NCBI RefSeq assembly: GCF_003946385.1
Contig: NZ_RHOE01000002.1
Coordinates: 1 to 64,000 of the forward strand
Source of the DNA: Loigolactobacillus zhaoyuanensis
Lineage (GTDB): Bacteria > Bacillota > Bacilli > Lactobacillales > Lactobacillaceae
DNA length: 64,000 bases
Direction: 5' to 3'
Under the pieces are notes generated by a model, which did not search any database, was not told the origin of the DNA, and saw only the letters and a program-made list of their open reading frames with translations. Positions 8,108 through 19,984 of the stretch are shown one piece after another (position 1 is the stretch's first letter; each line of letters begins with the position of its first letter). Both the position numbers and the translations under genes were made by a program.

Positions 8108-8737
8108 ATGGGAGAATTACATGTCATTGACCATCCATTAGTCCAGCACAAATTAACGATTATTCGCGACAAGCAGGTAGGTACGCAACAGTTCCGCCAA
8201 GTTGTCAATGAAATCGCGACTTTAATGGCCTATGAGGTCACTCGTAATATGGCAACTGAAGACGTTGTCGTTGAAACGCCGATCACCAAAACAACTCAGA
8301 AATCATTAACTGGTAAAAAAGTAGCGATCATACCGATTTTGCGTGCTGGATTAGGTATGGTCGATGGTTTCTTGGAATTAATTCCGGCAGCTAAGATTGG
8401 TCATATCGGGATGTACCGTGATCATGAAACGTTAAAACCTGTCGAATATTTTGTTAAAATGCCTAGCGATATTGACCAACGCGAATTATTTGTCGTTGAT
8501 CCAATGTTGGCTACTGGTGGTTCAGCAATCATGGCCATCGATGCTTTAAAGAAGCGCGGGGCTAAACAAATTAAATTTGTTGGTTTAGTCGCAGCACCAG
8601 AAGGCGTCAAAGCTTTGCAAGAAGCACATCCAGATGTTGACATTTATGTTGCTGGCTTGGATGATCATTTAAACGAAGATGGCTATATTGTGCCAGGTCT
8701 CGGCGATGCCGGTGACCGCCTTTTCGGTACTAAGTAA
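8108..8737 (+). CDS. upp: Uracil phosphoribosyltransferase
   Basis: Upp makes UMP from uracil and PRPP in pyrimidine salvage. With its start at 8108 the protein is 209 residues, the normal family length, and begins [16 protein letters not shown]. The PRPP-binding block [10 protein letters not shown] and the C-terminal uracil-binding region [11 protein letters not shown] are present. AGAGGAG precedes the ATG. The frame is open for 52 codons further upstream, but that part overlaps the glyA terminator and is unlike the family. It sits between glyA and the atp operon, as in other Lactobacillales. Confidence 0.96.
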   Translation: MGELHVIDHPLVQHKLTIIRDKQVGTQQFRQVVNEIATLMAYEVTRNMATEDVVVETPITKTTQKSLTGKKVAIIPILRAGLGMVDGFLELIPAAKIGHIGMYRDHETLKPVEYFVKMPSDIDQRELFVVDPMLATGGSAIMAIDALKKRGAKQIKFVGLVAAPEGVKALQEAHPDVDIYVAGLDDHLNEDGYIVPGLGDAGDRLFGTK

Positions 8738-8745
8738 CCCTAATT

Positions 8746-8795
8746 AAGCTCGACTGAAGTGGTAAGCAACTTACCCTTTCAGTCGAGCTTAGTTT
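8746..8795 (+). terminator. Intrinsic terminator after upp
   Basis: A perfect 13-bp stem, AAGCTCGACTGAA (8746-8758) with 8778-8790, contains a further GGTAAG/CTTACC pairing in its loop and is followed by a T-rich stretch. Confidence 0.8.
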
Positions 8796-9129
8796 GTTTT
8801 TGTGCTGGAAATATCATGGATATCAAACATAAAAAATAAATTCTTTTTTATTTTTAATCGACAAAGTTGTGATTTCATGCGACCTTACGGATTATAAAAC
8901 GTTTGCGTATAGTCCTGATGAGTTTTGTATTTTTATTCTATTGGTGGTATTATAACTTTTGTATTTTAGACGGGTATTGTGTAGATATTCGGTCTGAAGT
9001 CTTTTCTGCAAATGGGCTTTAATGCGGTCTAGTTCTATGCTACACTCAGGTCACGGTGTCTCTGTGTACATATGTTTTAATCGTGCCACACTGTAGAAGC
9101 AAATTGGTTGTGAAAAGAGGTGAGATTCT
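8796..9129 (+). promoter_or_regulatory. Leader and promoter region of the atp operon
   Basis: No gene is seen in these 334 bp. TTGTAT, 17 nt, TATTAT (ending near 8955) is one possible promoter. A second, TTTAAT-17-TACACT, lies nearer to atpB, around 9018-9047. I cannot choose between them by eye. An atpI homologue, often first in this operon, is not present here. Confidence 0.35.
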
Positions 9130-9846
9130 GTGGATGAAGAGAGTTACGTTGTAAAGTTTTTGGGTATTCCCTTCAACATTACTAACGTTGTCTCGGGATT
9201 ATTAGCAATGGTCCTCGTGTTCTGCTTGGTCTGGTTTTTGTCACGTAATTTAACGTTACGACCAAAAGGTAAGCAAAATGTGCTGGAGTGGTTGATCGAT
9301 TTTACTAATGGTATCGTCTCGACCAACATTCCCGGCGAGCAGGGGAAACGGTTCAATTTATTAGCTTTTGTACTGTTTCTGTTTATCTTTGTTGCCAACC
9401 AAATGGGCTTGTTGATCCAGGTGATCATTGGCGGTAAAACGCTGATCAAGTCACCAACATCTGATCCAATGGTCACGATGGCCTTAGCTCTGATAGTCTT
9501 GTTAGTATCACATTATTTTGGTGTTATGATCTTTGGTGTTAAAGGGTATTTGGTCAATTCCTATATGCGCCCTGTAAGTTTTATGTTACCAATTAATATA
9601 CTAGAAGAGTTTACTAATTTCCTGACACTGGCTTTCCGTCTATACGGGAACATTTTTGCCGGTGAAGTACTGTTAACTCTAATTGGCAGCGTCGCAAAGT
9701 CTCACGGTCTCGTGACAACAGTTGTTGCGTTGCCGCTAGAGATGATTTGGCAAGGATTCTCGATTTTCATTGGTAGTATCCAAGCTTATGTATTCGTCAC
9801 CTTGTCCATGGTTTATATTTCGAAAAAAGTTGAAGTCGAAGAATAG
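9130..9846 (+). CDS. atpB: ATP synthase Fo subunit a
   Basis: Subunit a forms the proton half-channels next to the c-ring. The 238-residue hydrophobic protein has about five to six membrane segments and the conserved FRLYGNIFAGE block containing the essential arginine. The start is GTG at 9130, preceded by AGAGGTGAG. It is the first gene of atpBEFHAGDC. In lactic acid bacteria this complex mostly hydrolyses ATP to export protons and keep internal pH. Confidence 0.96.
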   Translation: MDEESYVVKFLGIPFNITNVVSGLLAMVLVFCLVWFLSRNLTLRPKGKQNVLEWLIDFTNGIVSTNIPGEQGKRFNLLAFVLFLFIFVANQMGLLIQVIIGGKTLIKSPTSDPMVTMALALIVLLVSHYFGVMIFGVKGYLVNSYMRPVSFMLPINILEEFTNFLTLAFRLYGNIFAGEVLLTLIGSVAKSHGLVTTVVALPLEMIWQGFSIFIGSIQAYVFVTLSMVYISKKVEVEE

Positions 9847-9862
9847 ACCCAACAAACCTTAG

Positions 9863-10090
<228 letters not shown>

Positions 10091-10097
10091 TCGCTGT

Positions 10098-10122
10098 AGG
10101 CAGCATTAAGTCTGCCTTTTTT
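10098..10122 (+). terminator. Terminator-like hairpin between atpE and atpF
   Basis: AGGCAG (10098-10103) pairs with CTGCCT (10112-10117) around an 8-nt loop and is followed by six T residues. It lies within the operon, so it would have to be leaky, or it could mark a 3' end of an atpE-rich transcript. A palindrome TGAAACGTTTCA follows at 10140-10151. Confidence 0.65.
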
Positions 10123-10207
10123 GATTGAATAGAAAATTTTGAAACGTTTCACAGGTTAGGCGGTGTCCACGCCGCAGAACACATTCTTACAAAGGAGGTG
10201 TCAATAG

Positions 10208-10732
10208 ATGCTTTCACATTTCGTTATTGGTGCAACCAGTGGTTTGTATATCGGCGATCTGCTATTTTACGCGATTTCATTTATTATCTTAATTGCGCTA
10301 GTTAAACATTTTGCTTGGGGTCCCGTCACTAAAATGATGGACGAACGAGCTAACAAAATCTCTGGTGATTTAGATTATGCTGAAAAGTCACGTAATGAAG
10401 CAACTGATTTGGCGGCAAAACGTCAAGCAGAGCTGAATAAATCGCAAACTGAAGCGACTAATATTGTGACCACTGCTCGCCAAAATGGTGAAAAACAACG
10501 GCAGACGATCGTTGATCAAGCACAATCTGACGTAACGACTTTAAAGGCCAACGCCCAAAAAGATATCGTTCAAGAACGTGCTGATGCACTGAAGAGTGCA
10601 CAAGATGACGTTGCTGCCTTATCTATTGAGATTGCTTCTAAAATCATTCAAAAAGAACTGAATGCCACTGACCAAAAGGCACTGATTGATTCTTATATCG
10701 AAGGGTTGGGGAAGCAAAATGGCGCTAGATAA
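10208..10732 (+). CDS. atpF: ATP synthase Fo subunit b
   Basis: Subunit b is the peripheral stalk, with one N-terminal membrane helix (about residues 15-35) followed by a long charged helix rich in Ala, Glu, Lys and Gln that dimerises. It has 174 residues. AGGAGGTG precedes the ATG. The gap to atpE is 117 bp, large for this operon, and contains a hairpin. It overlaps atpH by 14 bases. Confidence 0.95.
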   Translation: MLSHFVIGATSGLYIGDLLFYAISFIILIALVKHFAWGPVTKMMDERANKISGDLDYAEKSRNEATDLAAKRQAELNKSQTEATNIVTTARQNGEKQRQTIVDQAQSDVTTLKANAQKDIVQERADALKSAQDDVAALSIEIASKIIQKELNATDQKALIDSYIEGLGKQNGAR

Positions 10733-11261
10733 GTATACAATTGGGCAACGTTACGGCACAGCCTTATTTGATCTAGCGACAGAACAAGGAACGATCGATA
10801 CCGTTTATGCGGATGTCGTTGCGTTACAGCAAGTCTTTGCTGACGCACCAACATTGGCTGACGTATTGACCAACGCAACGTTGACCTTAGAACAGAAGCA
10901 GCCAATTTTGGCTAACCTACAACAGGACGCATCGGCTAGCGTTAAAAACCTGATCCAAATGGTTTTTGACTATGGTCGGATGAATGACATGCCGTTCATC
11001 TTGGCTGCATTTGTGCAACACTATGACCAAGTCAATGGCATCGTTCACGCTAAAGTAACGTCGGCTGTCCCATTGACGGCGGAACAACAGCAAGCACTAG
11101 CAACCAAGTTAACGGCTCGACTTGGTGCTAAACAAGTTGAGATCCAGAATACGGTTGACGCTGCTGTTATTGGCGGTGTGATCGTTGAAGCTAATAATTT
11201 AGTGATCGACGGTAGTATTCGTAGAAAAGTCGCACAAGTTCGCCAATTATTACTAGGCTAG
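10719..11261 (+). CDS. atpH: ATP synthase F1 subunit delta
   Basis: Delta links the top of F1 to the b stalk. The 180-residue protein begins [20 protein letters not shown], typical of the family. The C-terminal signature is [20 protein letters not shown]. The ATG at 10719 lies inside the end of atpF, which suggests coupled translation; the longer frame upstream is only the atpF overlap. Confidence 0.95.
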   Translation: MALDKYTIGQRYGTALFDLATEQGTIDTVYADVVALQQVFADAPTLADVLTNATLTLEQKQPILANLQQDASASVKNLIQMVFDYGRMNDMPFILAAFVQHYDQVNGIVHAKVTSAVPLTAEQQQALATKLTARLGAKQVEIQNTVDAAVIGGVIVEANNLVIDGSIRRKVAQVRQLLLG

Positions 11262-11283
11262 ACTGTGTTACGAAATTAATTGA

Positions 11284-12846
<1,563 letters not shown>

Positions 12847-12860
12847 AAGGAGATGAGATT

Positions 12861-13796
12861 ATGGCTGAATCACTAACTGAGATCAAACGCCGGATCGCAT
12901 CGACTAAAAGTACCGAAAAGATTACCCAAGCCATGCAAATGGTTTCGGCATCTAAGTTGAATCAGATCGAAAAAAAATCGACCGCTTATCAGCTATATTC
13001 TTCTAAAATTCGTGAAATCGTGACGCATATGGCAGCCGCACAATTATTAGCAATTAGTAATTCTAATGATCTACGCGAAAAAAGCGATGCGCCCAAAGCA
13101 GCTGCAGATCAACTTAAGGTCAGCAGCATGTTGCAGCAACGCCCAATCAAGAAGACTGGCTATTTAGTCGTTACTTCTGACCGTGGTTTAGTTGGTAGCT
13201 ACAACAGCGGCGTGATCAAGGCGGTAACTGACATGATCACTAATGATCATAAAACAGCTGATGAGTACGTCTTTATGGCAGTGGGTGGTACTGGTGCTGA
13301 TTTCTTCAAGAATCGGGGCATGAATATTGCCTACGAATATCGTGGTGTCAGTGATGTACCTACTTTTAACGAAGTTCGTGAAATCGTCACGACTGCCGTT
13401 TCAATGTATGATTCAGGTGTGTTTGATGAGTTGTACGTTTGTTACAATCATCATGTCAACACGTTACGCTCTGAATTCCGTGCTGAAAAGATGCTACCAA
13501 TTACTGACTTAGATGTTGCTGAAGTTGAAGATCAGCATATCGAGTACATTGCGGATCCTTCGCAAGAAGAGGCGTTGGATGCAATTTTGCCGCAATATGC
13601 CGCTAGTTTGATTTTCGGCGCACTGATGGACGCTAAAGCAGCAGAACATTCTGCTGGTATGAACGCCATGCGTAGTGCAACTGACAATGCCAATGATTTG
13701 ATCGATAAGTTGACGCTGACCTATAACCGGGCTCGTCAAGGTGCGATCACACAAGAATTAACAGAAATTACTGCTGGGGCTAGTGCATTAGAATAG
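12861..13796 (+). CDS. atpG: ATP synthase F1 subunit gamma
   Basis: Gamma is the central rotor shaft. The protein has 311 residues, starting MAESLTEIKRRIASTKSTEK. The C-terminal signature is SATDNANDLIDKLTLTYNRARQGAITQEL. A segment of about 25 residues (around 70-95, containing EKSDAPKAAADQ) makes it a little longer than many bacterial gammas, as in other lactobacilli. AGGAGATGAG lies before the start. Confidence 0.97.
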   Translation: MAESLTEIKRRIASTKSTEKITQAMQMVSASKLNQIEKKSTAYQLYSSKIREIVTHMAAAQLLAISNSNDLREKSDAPKAAADQLKVSSMLQQRPIKKTGYLVVTSDRGLVGSYNSGVIKAVTDMITNDHKTADEYVFMAVGGTGADFFKNRGMNIAYEYRGVSDVPTFNEVREIVTTAVSMYDSGVFDELYVCYNHHVNTLRSEFRAEKMLPITDLDVAEVEDQHIEYIADPSQEEALDAILPQYAASLIFGALMDAKAAEHSAGMNAMRSATDNANDLIDKLTLTYNRARQGAITQELTEITAGASALE

Positions 13797-13814
13797 TCTT
13801 AGTAATTAAAATGA

Positions 13815-15278
<1,464 letters not shown>

Positions 15279-15289
15279 GAGGTGCACAA

Positions 15290-15715
15290 ATGGCTGACAA
15301 ACCAGTTTTGACAGTTAACATTGTCACTCCTGATGGGATCATTTATAACCATCACGCAACAATGGTGGTGGTTAAAGCTTTGGATGGTCAATTAGGGATC
15401 ATGCCTAATCATGAACCGATCATTGCGCCACTGCAGATCGATGAAGTACGTGTTAAGCGTGCGGATGATCCTAAGCGTGAAGATGCGATTGCCGTTAATG
15501 GTGGTTTCATGGAAATGTCGAACAATGTTGCATCAATCGTTGCGGATTCCGCAGAACGTGAAAGTAACATTGATGTTTCCCGTGCGCAGTTAGCAGAACA
15601 GCGTGCTGAGGAGCGTATCAAAGCAGCCACAGAAAAGCATGATGAGGATGAGTTGGCTCGTGCACAGATTAAGTTGCGGCGGGCTTTAAACCGAATCAAT
15701 GTGGCAAAACATTAA
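15290..15715 (+). CDS. atpC: ATP synthase F1 subunit epsilon
   Basis: Epsilon couples the gamma shaft to the c-ring and can inhibit hydrolysis. The 141-residue protein has an N-terminal beta sandwich (LTVNIVTPDGIIYNHHA, GQLGIMPNHEPIIAPL). The C-terminal two-helix arm ends RAQIKLRRALNRINVAK. It is the last gene of the operon and a terminator follows. Confidence 0.96.
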   Translation: MADKPVLTVNIVTPDGIIYNHHATMVVVKALDGQLGIMPNHEPIIAPLQIDEVRVKRADDPKREDAIAVNGGFMEMSNNVASIVADSAERESNIDVSRAQLAEQRAEERIKAATEKHDEDELARAQIKLRRALNRINVAKH

Positions 15716-15724
15716 CAAAATTTT

Positions 15725-15770
15725 AAATAAGTTAGTTGTAAATTCAATTTTACGACTAGCTTATTTTTTT
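15725..15770 (+). terminator. Intrinsic terminator of the atp operon
   Basis: AAATAAGTTAGTTGTAAA pairs with TTTTACGACTAGCTTATTT with a few G-T pairs, ending in a run of T residues. Confidence 0.8.
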
Positions 15771-15862
15771 ATTTCAATTTAGCAGTGCCGTTGTAAAGGG
15801 AATCTAAATTTATATTTTTGATCGATTTTAGCCCATGTATCAACAGACTTATCGGTAAAATC

Positions 15863-15891
15863 CTGACAATTTGATTGGTCTATGGTAAAAT
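15863..15891 (+). promoter_or_regulatory. Candidate promoter for the DUF1146-murA operon
   Basis: CTGACA (15863-15868), 17 nt, TAAAAT (15886-15891). It lies about 100 bp before the start of the DUF1146 gene. Confidence 0.5.
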
Positions 15892-15993
15892 GATGACTAG
15901 GAAAGACAGTAGGGTGCAATGTTGTTTTTGGATTGCATCCGTTTTTTAGCGACCAAGTTAATTTGGTTAAGGCTAAATCGAGGGGGATATGAC

Positions 15994-16227
15994 TTGCAAA
16001 ACATCGGTATTCAAGCAATAATTACATTAGCAGCGTACTTTATTTTTACCGGTGTTGCTTTTTGGGCCTTGCAGGCAGTGCGCTTCGATCATTTATTGCG
16101 CCCTGGCCATGTGCCACAAGCGCAGGCCCTATTTATTATTTTAGCGGCTGTTCTAGGCTATCTTTGCACCAGCTTTTTCTTAAACTTTATCGATAATACC
16201 CGTAACTTGATCTTTTTGTTACGTTAA
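15994..16227 (+). CDS. DUF1146 family small membrane protein (YwzB-like)
   Basis: The 77-residue protein has two hydrophobic segments (about residues 8-26 and 45-68) with a charged stretch between them. It resembles the DUF1146 family, often found between the atp operon and murA in Firmicutes. The function is not known. The start is taken as TTG at 15994 because AGGGGGAT lies about nine bases upstream and the length then matches the family. A longer in-frame reading from 15919 adds an atypical N-terminus. It is separated from murA by 28 bp. Confidence 0.8.
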   Translation: MQNIGIQAIITLAAYFIFTGVAFWALQAVRFDHLLRPGHVPQAQALFIILAAVLGYLCTSFFLNFIDNTRNLIFLLR

Positions 16228-16255
16228 TCAAGTCAGTTTGACGGAGGGAAATTCC

Positions 16256-17617
16256 ATGGAAAAATTGATCGTACACGGTGGTCAAACATTGAACGGAACG
16301 GTTGAAATCGAAGGAGCCAAAAATGCAGTATTACCAATTTTGGCGGCTAGTATTTTAGCTTCTAGTGGTCAGATGACCTTAGATAATGTGCCGATCTTAT
16401 CTGATGTTTTCACGATGAACGAAGTGCTGAACGTGCTGCATTTGAATCTAGAGTTTGATCAAACGCGCAAAACAATCGTGTTAGATGCTACCGGCGATCT
16501 ATCCTTTGAAGCTCCGTTAGAGTATGTGTCAAAAATGCGCGCGTCAATTGTTGTTTTAGGGCCACTTTTAGCACGTTTAGGTCACGCACGCGTTGCGATG
16601 CCTGGTGGCTGTGCAATCGGCACACGACCAATTGATTTGCATTTGAAGGGCTTTGAAGCACTGGGTGCAACGATCGAGCAGCATGCAGGCTATATTGAAG
16701 CCCGCGCAGAAAAATTAGTTGGTAGTAATATTTATTTAGATTTTCCAAGCGTTGGTGCAACGCAAAACATTATGATGGCGGCAACCTTAGCTGAAGGAAC
16801 CACCGTCATCGAAAACGTTGCCCGCGAACCAGAGATCGTTGATTTAGCAAACGTACTTAATAAAATGGGCGCTAAAGTGGTTGGTGCCGGTACGGATACA
16901 TTGCGGATCGAAGGAGTGACAGCTTTACATGGCTGCAACCACAGTATTATCCAGGATCGTATTGAAGCCGGCACTTTTATGGTGGCAGCGGCGATGACTG
17001 GTGGCAATGTGTTGATCAAAGATGCTATCAAGGAACATAATAAGCCATTGATCTCCAAGCTAGAAGAGATGGGCGTGACGGTAGTTGAAAGCGATGCAGG
17101 CGTGCAGATCATTGGCAACCAGCAATTACGGCCAACTAGCGTTAAGACCTTACCCCATCCAGGGTTCCCGACTGATATGCAGGCACAAATGACCGTTCTG
17201 CAATTAGCAGCTAACGGAACTAGCTTAATGACTGAAACGGTTTTTGAGAATCGCTTTATGCATTTAGAAGAATTACGGCGGATGAATGCTGATTTTAGAA
17301 TTGAAGGTAACTCAGTCTTATTGTATGGCCCCACTGAATTCAATGGCGCCGAAGTAGCAGCTTCCGATTTACGGGCTGCGGCTGCGTTAGCGATCGCTGG
17401 GCTAGTAGCAAAAGGCTACACGCGGGTCACTAATTTAAAATACTTAGACCGCGGCTATTATCATTTTCAACAAAAATTACGTGCCCTAGGCGCTGAGATC
17501 GTGCGGGTCACTGAACCAGCGAATCAAGAGAGCTTCAATGCAACCACGTTCGCTAAGGAATTAGCTTATCAACGAACTCAAGATCAAGCGCAGCGTTTAG
17601 CGACGATGGTCAAGTAA
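16256..17617 (+). CDS. murA: UDP-N-acetylglucosamine 1-carboxyvinyltransferase
   Basis: MurA adds enolpyruvate to UDP-GlcNAc, the first committed step of peptidoglycan synthesis. The 453-residue sequence begins [14 protein letters not shown]. It contains the active-site loop [23 protein letters not shown] with the catalytic cysteine, which is the target of fosfomycin. GGAGGG lies nine bases before the ATG at 16256. An upstream in-frame ATG at 16238 would place the ribosome site inside the gene. Lactobacilli usually carry two MurA paralogues; this is the one by the atp operon. Confidence 0.95.
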   Translation: MEKLIVHGGQTLNGTVEIEGAKNAVLPILAASILASSGQMTLDNVPILSDVFTMNEVLNVLHLNLEFDQTRKTIVLDATGDLSFEAPLEYVSKMRASIVVLGPLLARLGHARVAMPGGCAIGTRPIDLHLKGFEALGATIEQHAGYIEARAEKLVGSNIYLDFPSVGATQNIMMAATLAEGTTVIENVAREPEIVDLANVLNKMGAKVVGAGTDTLRIEGVTALHGCNHSIIQDRIEAGTFMVAAAMTGGNVLIKDAIKEHNKPLISKLEEMGVTVVESDAGVQIIGNQQLRPTSVKTLPHPGFPTDMQAQMTVLQLAANGTSLMTETVFENRFMHLEELRRMNADFRIEGNSVLLYGPTEFNGAEVAASDLRAAAALAIAGLVAKGYTRVTNLKYLDRGYYHFQQKLRALGAEIVRVTEPANQESFNATTFAKELAYQRTQDQAQRLATMVK

Positions 17618-17635
17618 TTAATGAGCAATTATTCT

Positions 17636-17676
17636 AACAGCTATTCACCTGTTATTGTGGGAATAGCTGTTTTTTG
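17636..17676 (+). terminator. Intrinsic terminator after murA
   Basis: AACAGCTATTC pairs with GAATAGCTGTT, followed by a T run. A -10 like TATAAT near 17742, with a weak -35 TTTTCG 17 nt upstream, could then start the mbl transcript. Confidence 0.8.
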
Positions 17677-17831
17677 ATAAAAACTTTACTTTTAAACCGA
17701 GCATAGCGCACCGGAGATAGTTTTCGTCCCTAGGAAGTTATGCTATAATTCAATATTGATTGGGCCAGTAAACTGGCTCGCAACCAGAGTATATTTTAGA
17801 TACCTGGTGATGTGAGAGGAGACATATAAAT

Positions 17832-18815
17832 ATGGCGAAAGATATCGGCATTGACCTAGGCACCGCTAATGTTTTGATTCACGTCGAAGGCAAGGGAATC
17901 GTTTTAAATGAGCCTTCTGTCGTGGCTATCGACACAAAAAGCGGTAAGGTACTTGCCGTGGGCGCAGAAGCATATAAAATGGTGGGGCGGACTCCTGGTA
18001 ACATTCGGGCGATTCGACCACTTAAAGACGGCGTCATTGCGGATTTTGACATCACAGAAGCAATGCTGTCTTACTTTATTGATAAATTAAATGTTAAAGG
18101 TGTACTTTCCAAGCCCAATATTTTAATTTGTTGTCCAACTAATATTACCTCAATTGAACAAAAAGCCATTATTGAAGCGGCAGAGAAATCTGGCGGTCGT
18201 AATGTTTATTTAGAAGAAGAACCAAAAGTTGCTGCAATCGGCGCCGGCATGGATATTTTCCAACCACAAGGTAATATGGTGATCGATATCGGCGGCGGGA
18301 CTAGCGATATTGCCGTTTTATCGATGGGTGATATTGTTACCAGCCAGTCATTACGCTTAGCTGGTGACAAAATGGACGCCGAGATCGCCGCATTTGTCAA
18401 AAAAGAACACAGTCTGCTGATCGGTGAACATACAGCAGAAAAAATTAAGATCGAAATTGGCGAAGTTTATGGTCAAGATGCTGGCAAATCTCTGGATGTG
18501 CGGGGCCGCGATATGGTGACTGGTTTACCACGTACGGTAACGATCACGTCAAAAGAAGTTGAATCAGCGTTGCATGACACAATGATGGTGATCGTCCAGG
18601 CGGCTAAAGATGTTTTAAATCAGACACCGCCAGAATTATCAGCAGATATTATTGATCATGGCATCATGTTAACCGGTGGTGGCGCATTATTACACGGTAT
18701 CGCGCAGTTATTTACCGATAATTTGAAAGTGCCAGTGATCGTGGCTGAACGACCATTAGATGCGGTTGCTTTGGGTACTGGGGTGTTACTTGGGAACATC
18801 AATAAAAAACGGTAG
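17832..18815 (+). CDS. mbl: MreB-family rod-shape actin homologue (Mbl type)
   Basis: The protein is a bacterial actin that polymerises under the membrane and guides cell wall elongation with RodA and penicillin-binding proteins. The 327-residue sequence has the phosphate 1 motif DIGIDLGTANVLI at the N-terminus. The phosphate 2 block VIDIGGGTSDIAVLS and the adenosine block LTGGGALLHGIAQ are also present. The position after murA and before rodA matches the Mbl paralogue rather than the mreBCD locus. That naming rests on synteny. Confidence 0.9.
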   Translation: MAKDIGIDLGTANVLIHVEGKGIVLNEPSVVAIDTKSGKVLAVGAEAYKMVGRTPGNIRAIRPLKDGVIADFDITEAMLSYFIDKLNVKGVLSKPNILICCPTNITSIEQKAIIEAAEKSGGRNVYLEEEPKVAAIGAGMDIFQPQGNMVIDIGGGTSDIAVLSMGDIVTSQSLRLAGDKMDAEIAAFVKKEHSLLIGEHTAEKIKIEIGEVYGQDAGKSLDVRGRDMVTGLPRTVTITSKEVESALHDTMMVIVQAAKDVLNQTPPELSADIIDHGIMLTGGGALLHGIAQLFTDNLKVPVIVAERPLDAVALGTGVLLGNINKKR

Positions 18816-18829
18816 ACTGAGGTGTTATC

Positions 18830-19018
18830 ATGAATAATAATCCAAATCGATTTGATGTTTTTGTTAAGCCGGTGTTAATTCGGATTTTATTAGTGGCAAT
18901 TGCCATGACGATTGCGATCATTATTGGTGCAATGGCGGGTTATGCTATTGGCGGCGGTAATCCGTTTCGTGTATTCTTGCCCAGTACTTGGGGGCATTTG
19001 TTAGATTTCGTGCGTTGA
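18830..19018 (+). CDS. EpuA-family small membrane protein
   Basis: The 62-residue protein has a polar N-terminus, one strong hydrophobic segment (about residues 17-41) and a conserved-looking C-terminus GGGNPFRVFLPSTWGHLLDF. This matches the EpuA family, annotated in databases as DNA-directed RNA polymerase subunit beta although it is a membrane peptide. The start follows GAGGTG, 14 bp after mbl, so it is probably in one operon. Its function is not known. Confidence 0.8.
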   Translation: MNNNPNRFDVFVKPVLIRILLVAIAMTIAIIIGAMAGYAIGGGNPFRVFLPSTWGHLLDFVR

Positions 19019-19024
19019 TCGATC

Positions 19025-19055
19025 AGAGGCTAAGCAACAGCTTGGCTTCTTTTTG
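19025..19055 (+). terminator. Terminator-like hairpin after epuA
   Basis: AGAGGCTAAGC and GCTTGGCTTCT pair with two mismatched positions around AACA and are followed by five T residues. Confidence 0.6.
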
Positions 19056-19130
19056 CCGATTTGGCTAAGCCGAAGTATGGCAAGTCGCAGTCACGTGATC
19101 AAGGATAGCGTCTGAAAGTGAGGGCTTTTG

Positions 19131-19430
19131 ATGCAAAGTGTGATCATTAAATTAATTACTTGGTATCAGCACTTTTCAAAACAGACGCCAAGTCATTGTC
19201 GCTACTACCCAACCTGTTCCCACTATACGCAAACGGCAGTTACACGCTTTGGTGTGGTGCGTGGTGTATTAATGGGGTTAAGTCGGATTCTACGGTGTCA
19301 ACCCTTTATCAAAGGCGGTATCGACCCAGTTCCGCAAAAATTTACCTTATTTCGAAATAGAAATTCAGCAGAGATAGCGAAAGCGAGTGAAAATTATTAT
19401 GGCGAAACAGCCCAGCAAAATCGAACTTAG
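19131..19430 (+). CDS. yidD: Membrane protein insertion efficiency factor YidD
   Basis: YidD helps the YidC/Sec machinery insert membrane proteins. The 99-residue protein has an amphipathic N-terminus and the hallmark HCRYYPTCSHYTQTAV. GLSRILRCQPFIKGGIDPVP follows. The C-terminal 25 residues are variable and polar. ATG at 19131 is preferred over the TTG just before it. The 3' end overlaps the next gene by 32 bases in another frame. Confidence 0.93.
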   Translation: MQSVIIKLITWYQHFSKQTPSHCRYYPTCSHYTQTAVTRFGVVRGVLMGLSRILRCQPFIKGGIDPVPQKFTLFRNRNSAEIAKASENYYGETAQQNRT

Positions 19431-19617
19431 TATTGAAGAGGAAACGCAAGCTGGTGAAACGATCAGTGTCGTTTATGATGGAAAACAGCGAATTGGTAGC
19501 ATCCAACCAGATGCCGCGCAATTTATGATCGAGTTAGCAAATGGCGAGACTTACCACGCTAAAACCTACGATGAAGGTTTAAATACGTTGATCATGCAAT
19601 ATCATTTACACAAATAG
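19399..19617 (+). CDS. DUF2969 family protein
   Basis: A 72-residue soluble protein starting MAKQPSKIELSIEEET. It resembles the DUF2969 family, restricted to Lactobacillales and found before rodA. It has no membrane segment and no known function. The start lies within the end of yidD, with GAGTGA upstream, which suggests coupling. The next gene, rodA, is separated by a 367-bp repeat array. Confidence 0.8.
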   Translation: MAKQPSKIELSIEEETQAGETISVVYDGKQRIGSIQPDAAQFMIELANGETYHAKTYDEGLNTLIMQYHLHK

Positions 19618-19644
19618 CTTAAGTCAGGATTGAAGTGAACTATT

Positions 19645-19975
19645 TTGTGAAGTAGCGCCATGTTTCAACTTGGCGGCCCACGCCAAAGTTGAATGGACAT
19701 CGCCTGGAACATCAGAGTTTATCGACGAACTTAGTCAATAAACAACCATTTGTGAAGTAGAGCCATGTTTCCTGCGGCACGGTTTTTGCCACAAGAATGG
19801 ACATCGCCCGAAACATCAGAGTTTATTGACGGACTTAGTCAATAAACAACCATTTTGTGAAGTAGAGCCATGTTTCTTGCGGTATGGTTTTTGCCACAAG
19901 AATGTCATCGCCCGGAACATCAAAGTTTATTAGTGTATTTACACTAATAAACAACCATTTGTGAAGTAGAGGAAA
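19645..19975 (+). repeat. Family B structured repeat array in the rodA leader (three units plus a partial fourth)
   Basis: The header TTGTGAAGTAG occurs at 19645, 19750, 19855 and 19959, periods of 105, 105 and 104 bp. Each unit has GAGCCATGTTTC (GCGCCATGTTTC in the first), hairpin 1, AATG(GA)CATCGCC, GGAACATC or GAAACATC, hairpin 2, and ACAACCATT. Hairpin 1 is CAACTTGGCG/CGCCAAAGTTG in unit 1 but CTTGCGG/CCACAAG in unit 3. Hairpin 2 is GTTTATTGAC/GTCAATAAAC in unit 2 but GTTTATTAGTG/CACTAATAAAC in unit 3. The last header runs into the rodA ribosome site. The array is related to that before prfA. Confidence 0.82.
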
Positions 19976-19984
19976 GGTGAGTTG

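Noticed and set aside
10140-10151. TGAAACGTTTCA as a catabolite-responsive (cre) element
   Set aside because: It is two bases shorter in the centre than the usual cre palindrome and lies inside the atp operon, so the match is not convincing.
16732-17343. A long open frame of about 200 codons opposite murA
   Set aside because: It lies wholly antisense to a well-supported gene, shows no family features and has no ribosome site; it is a shadow of murA codon usage.
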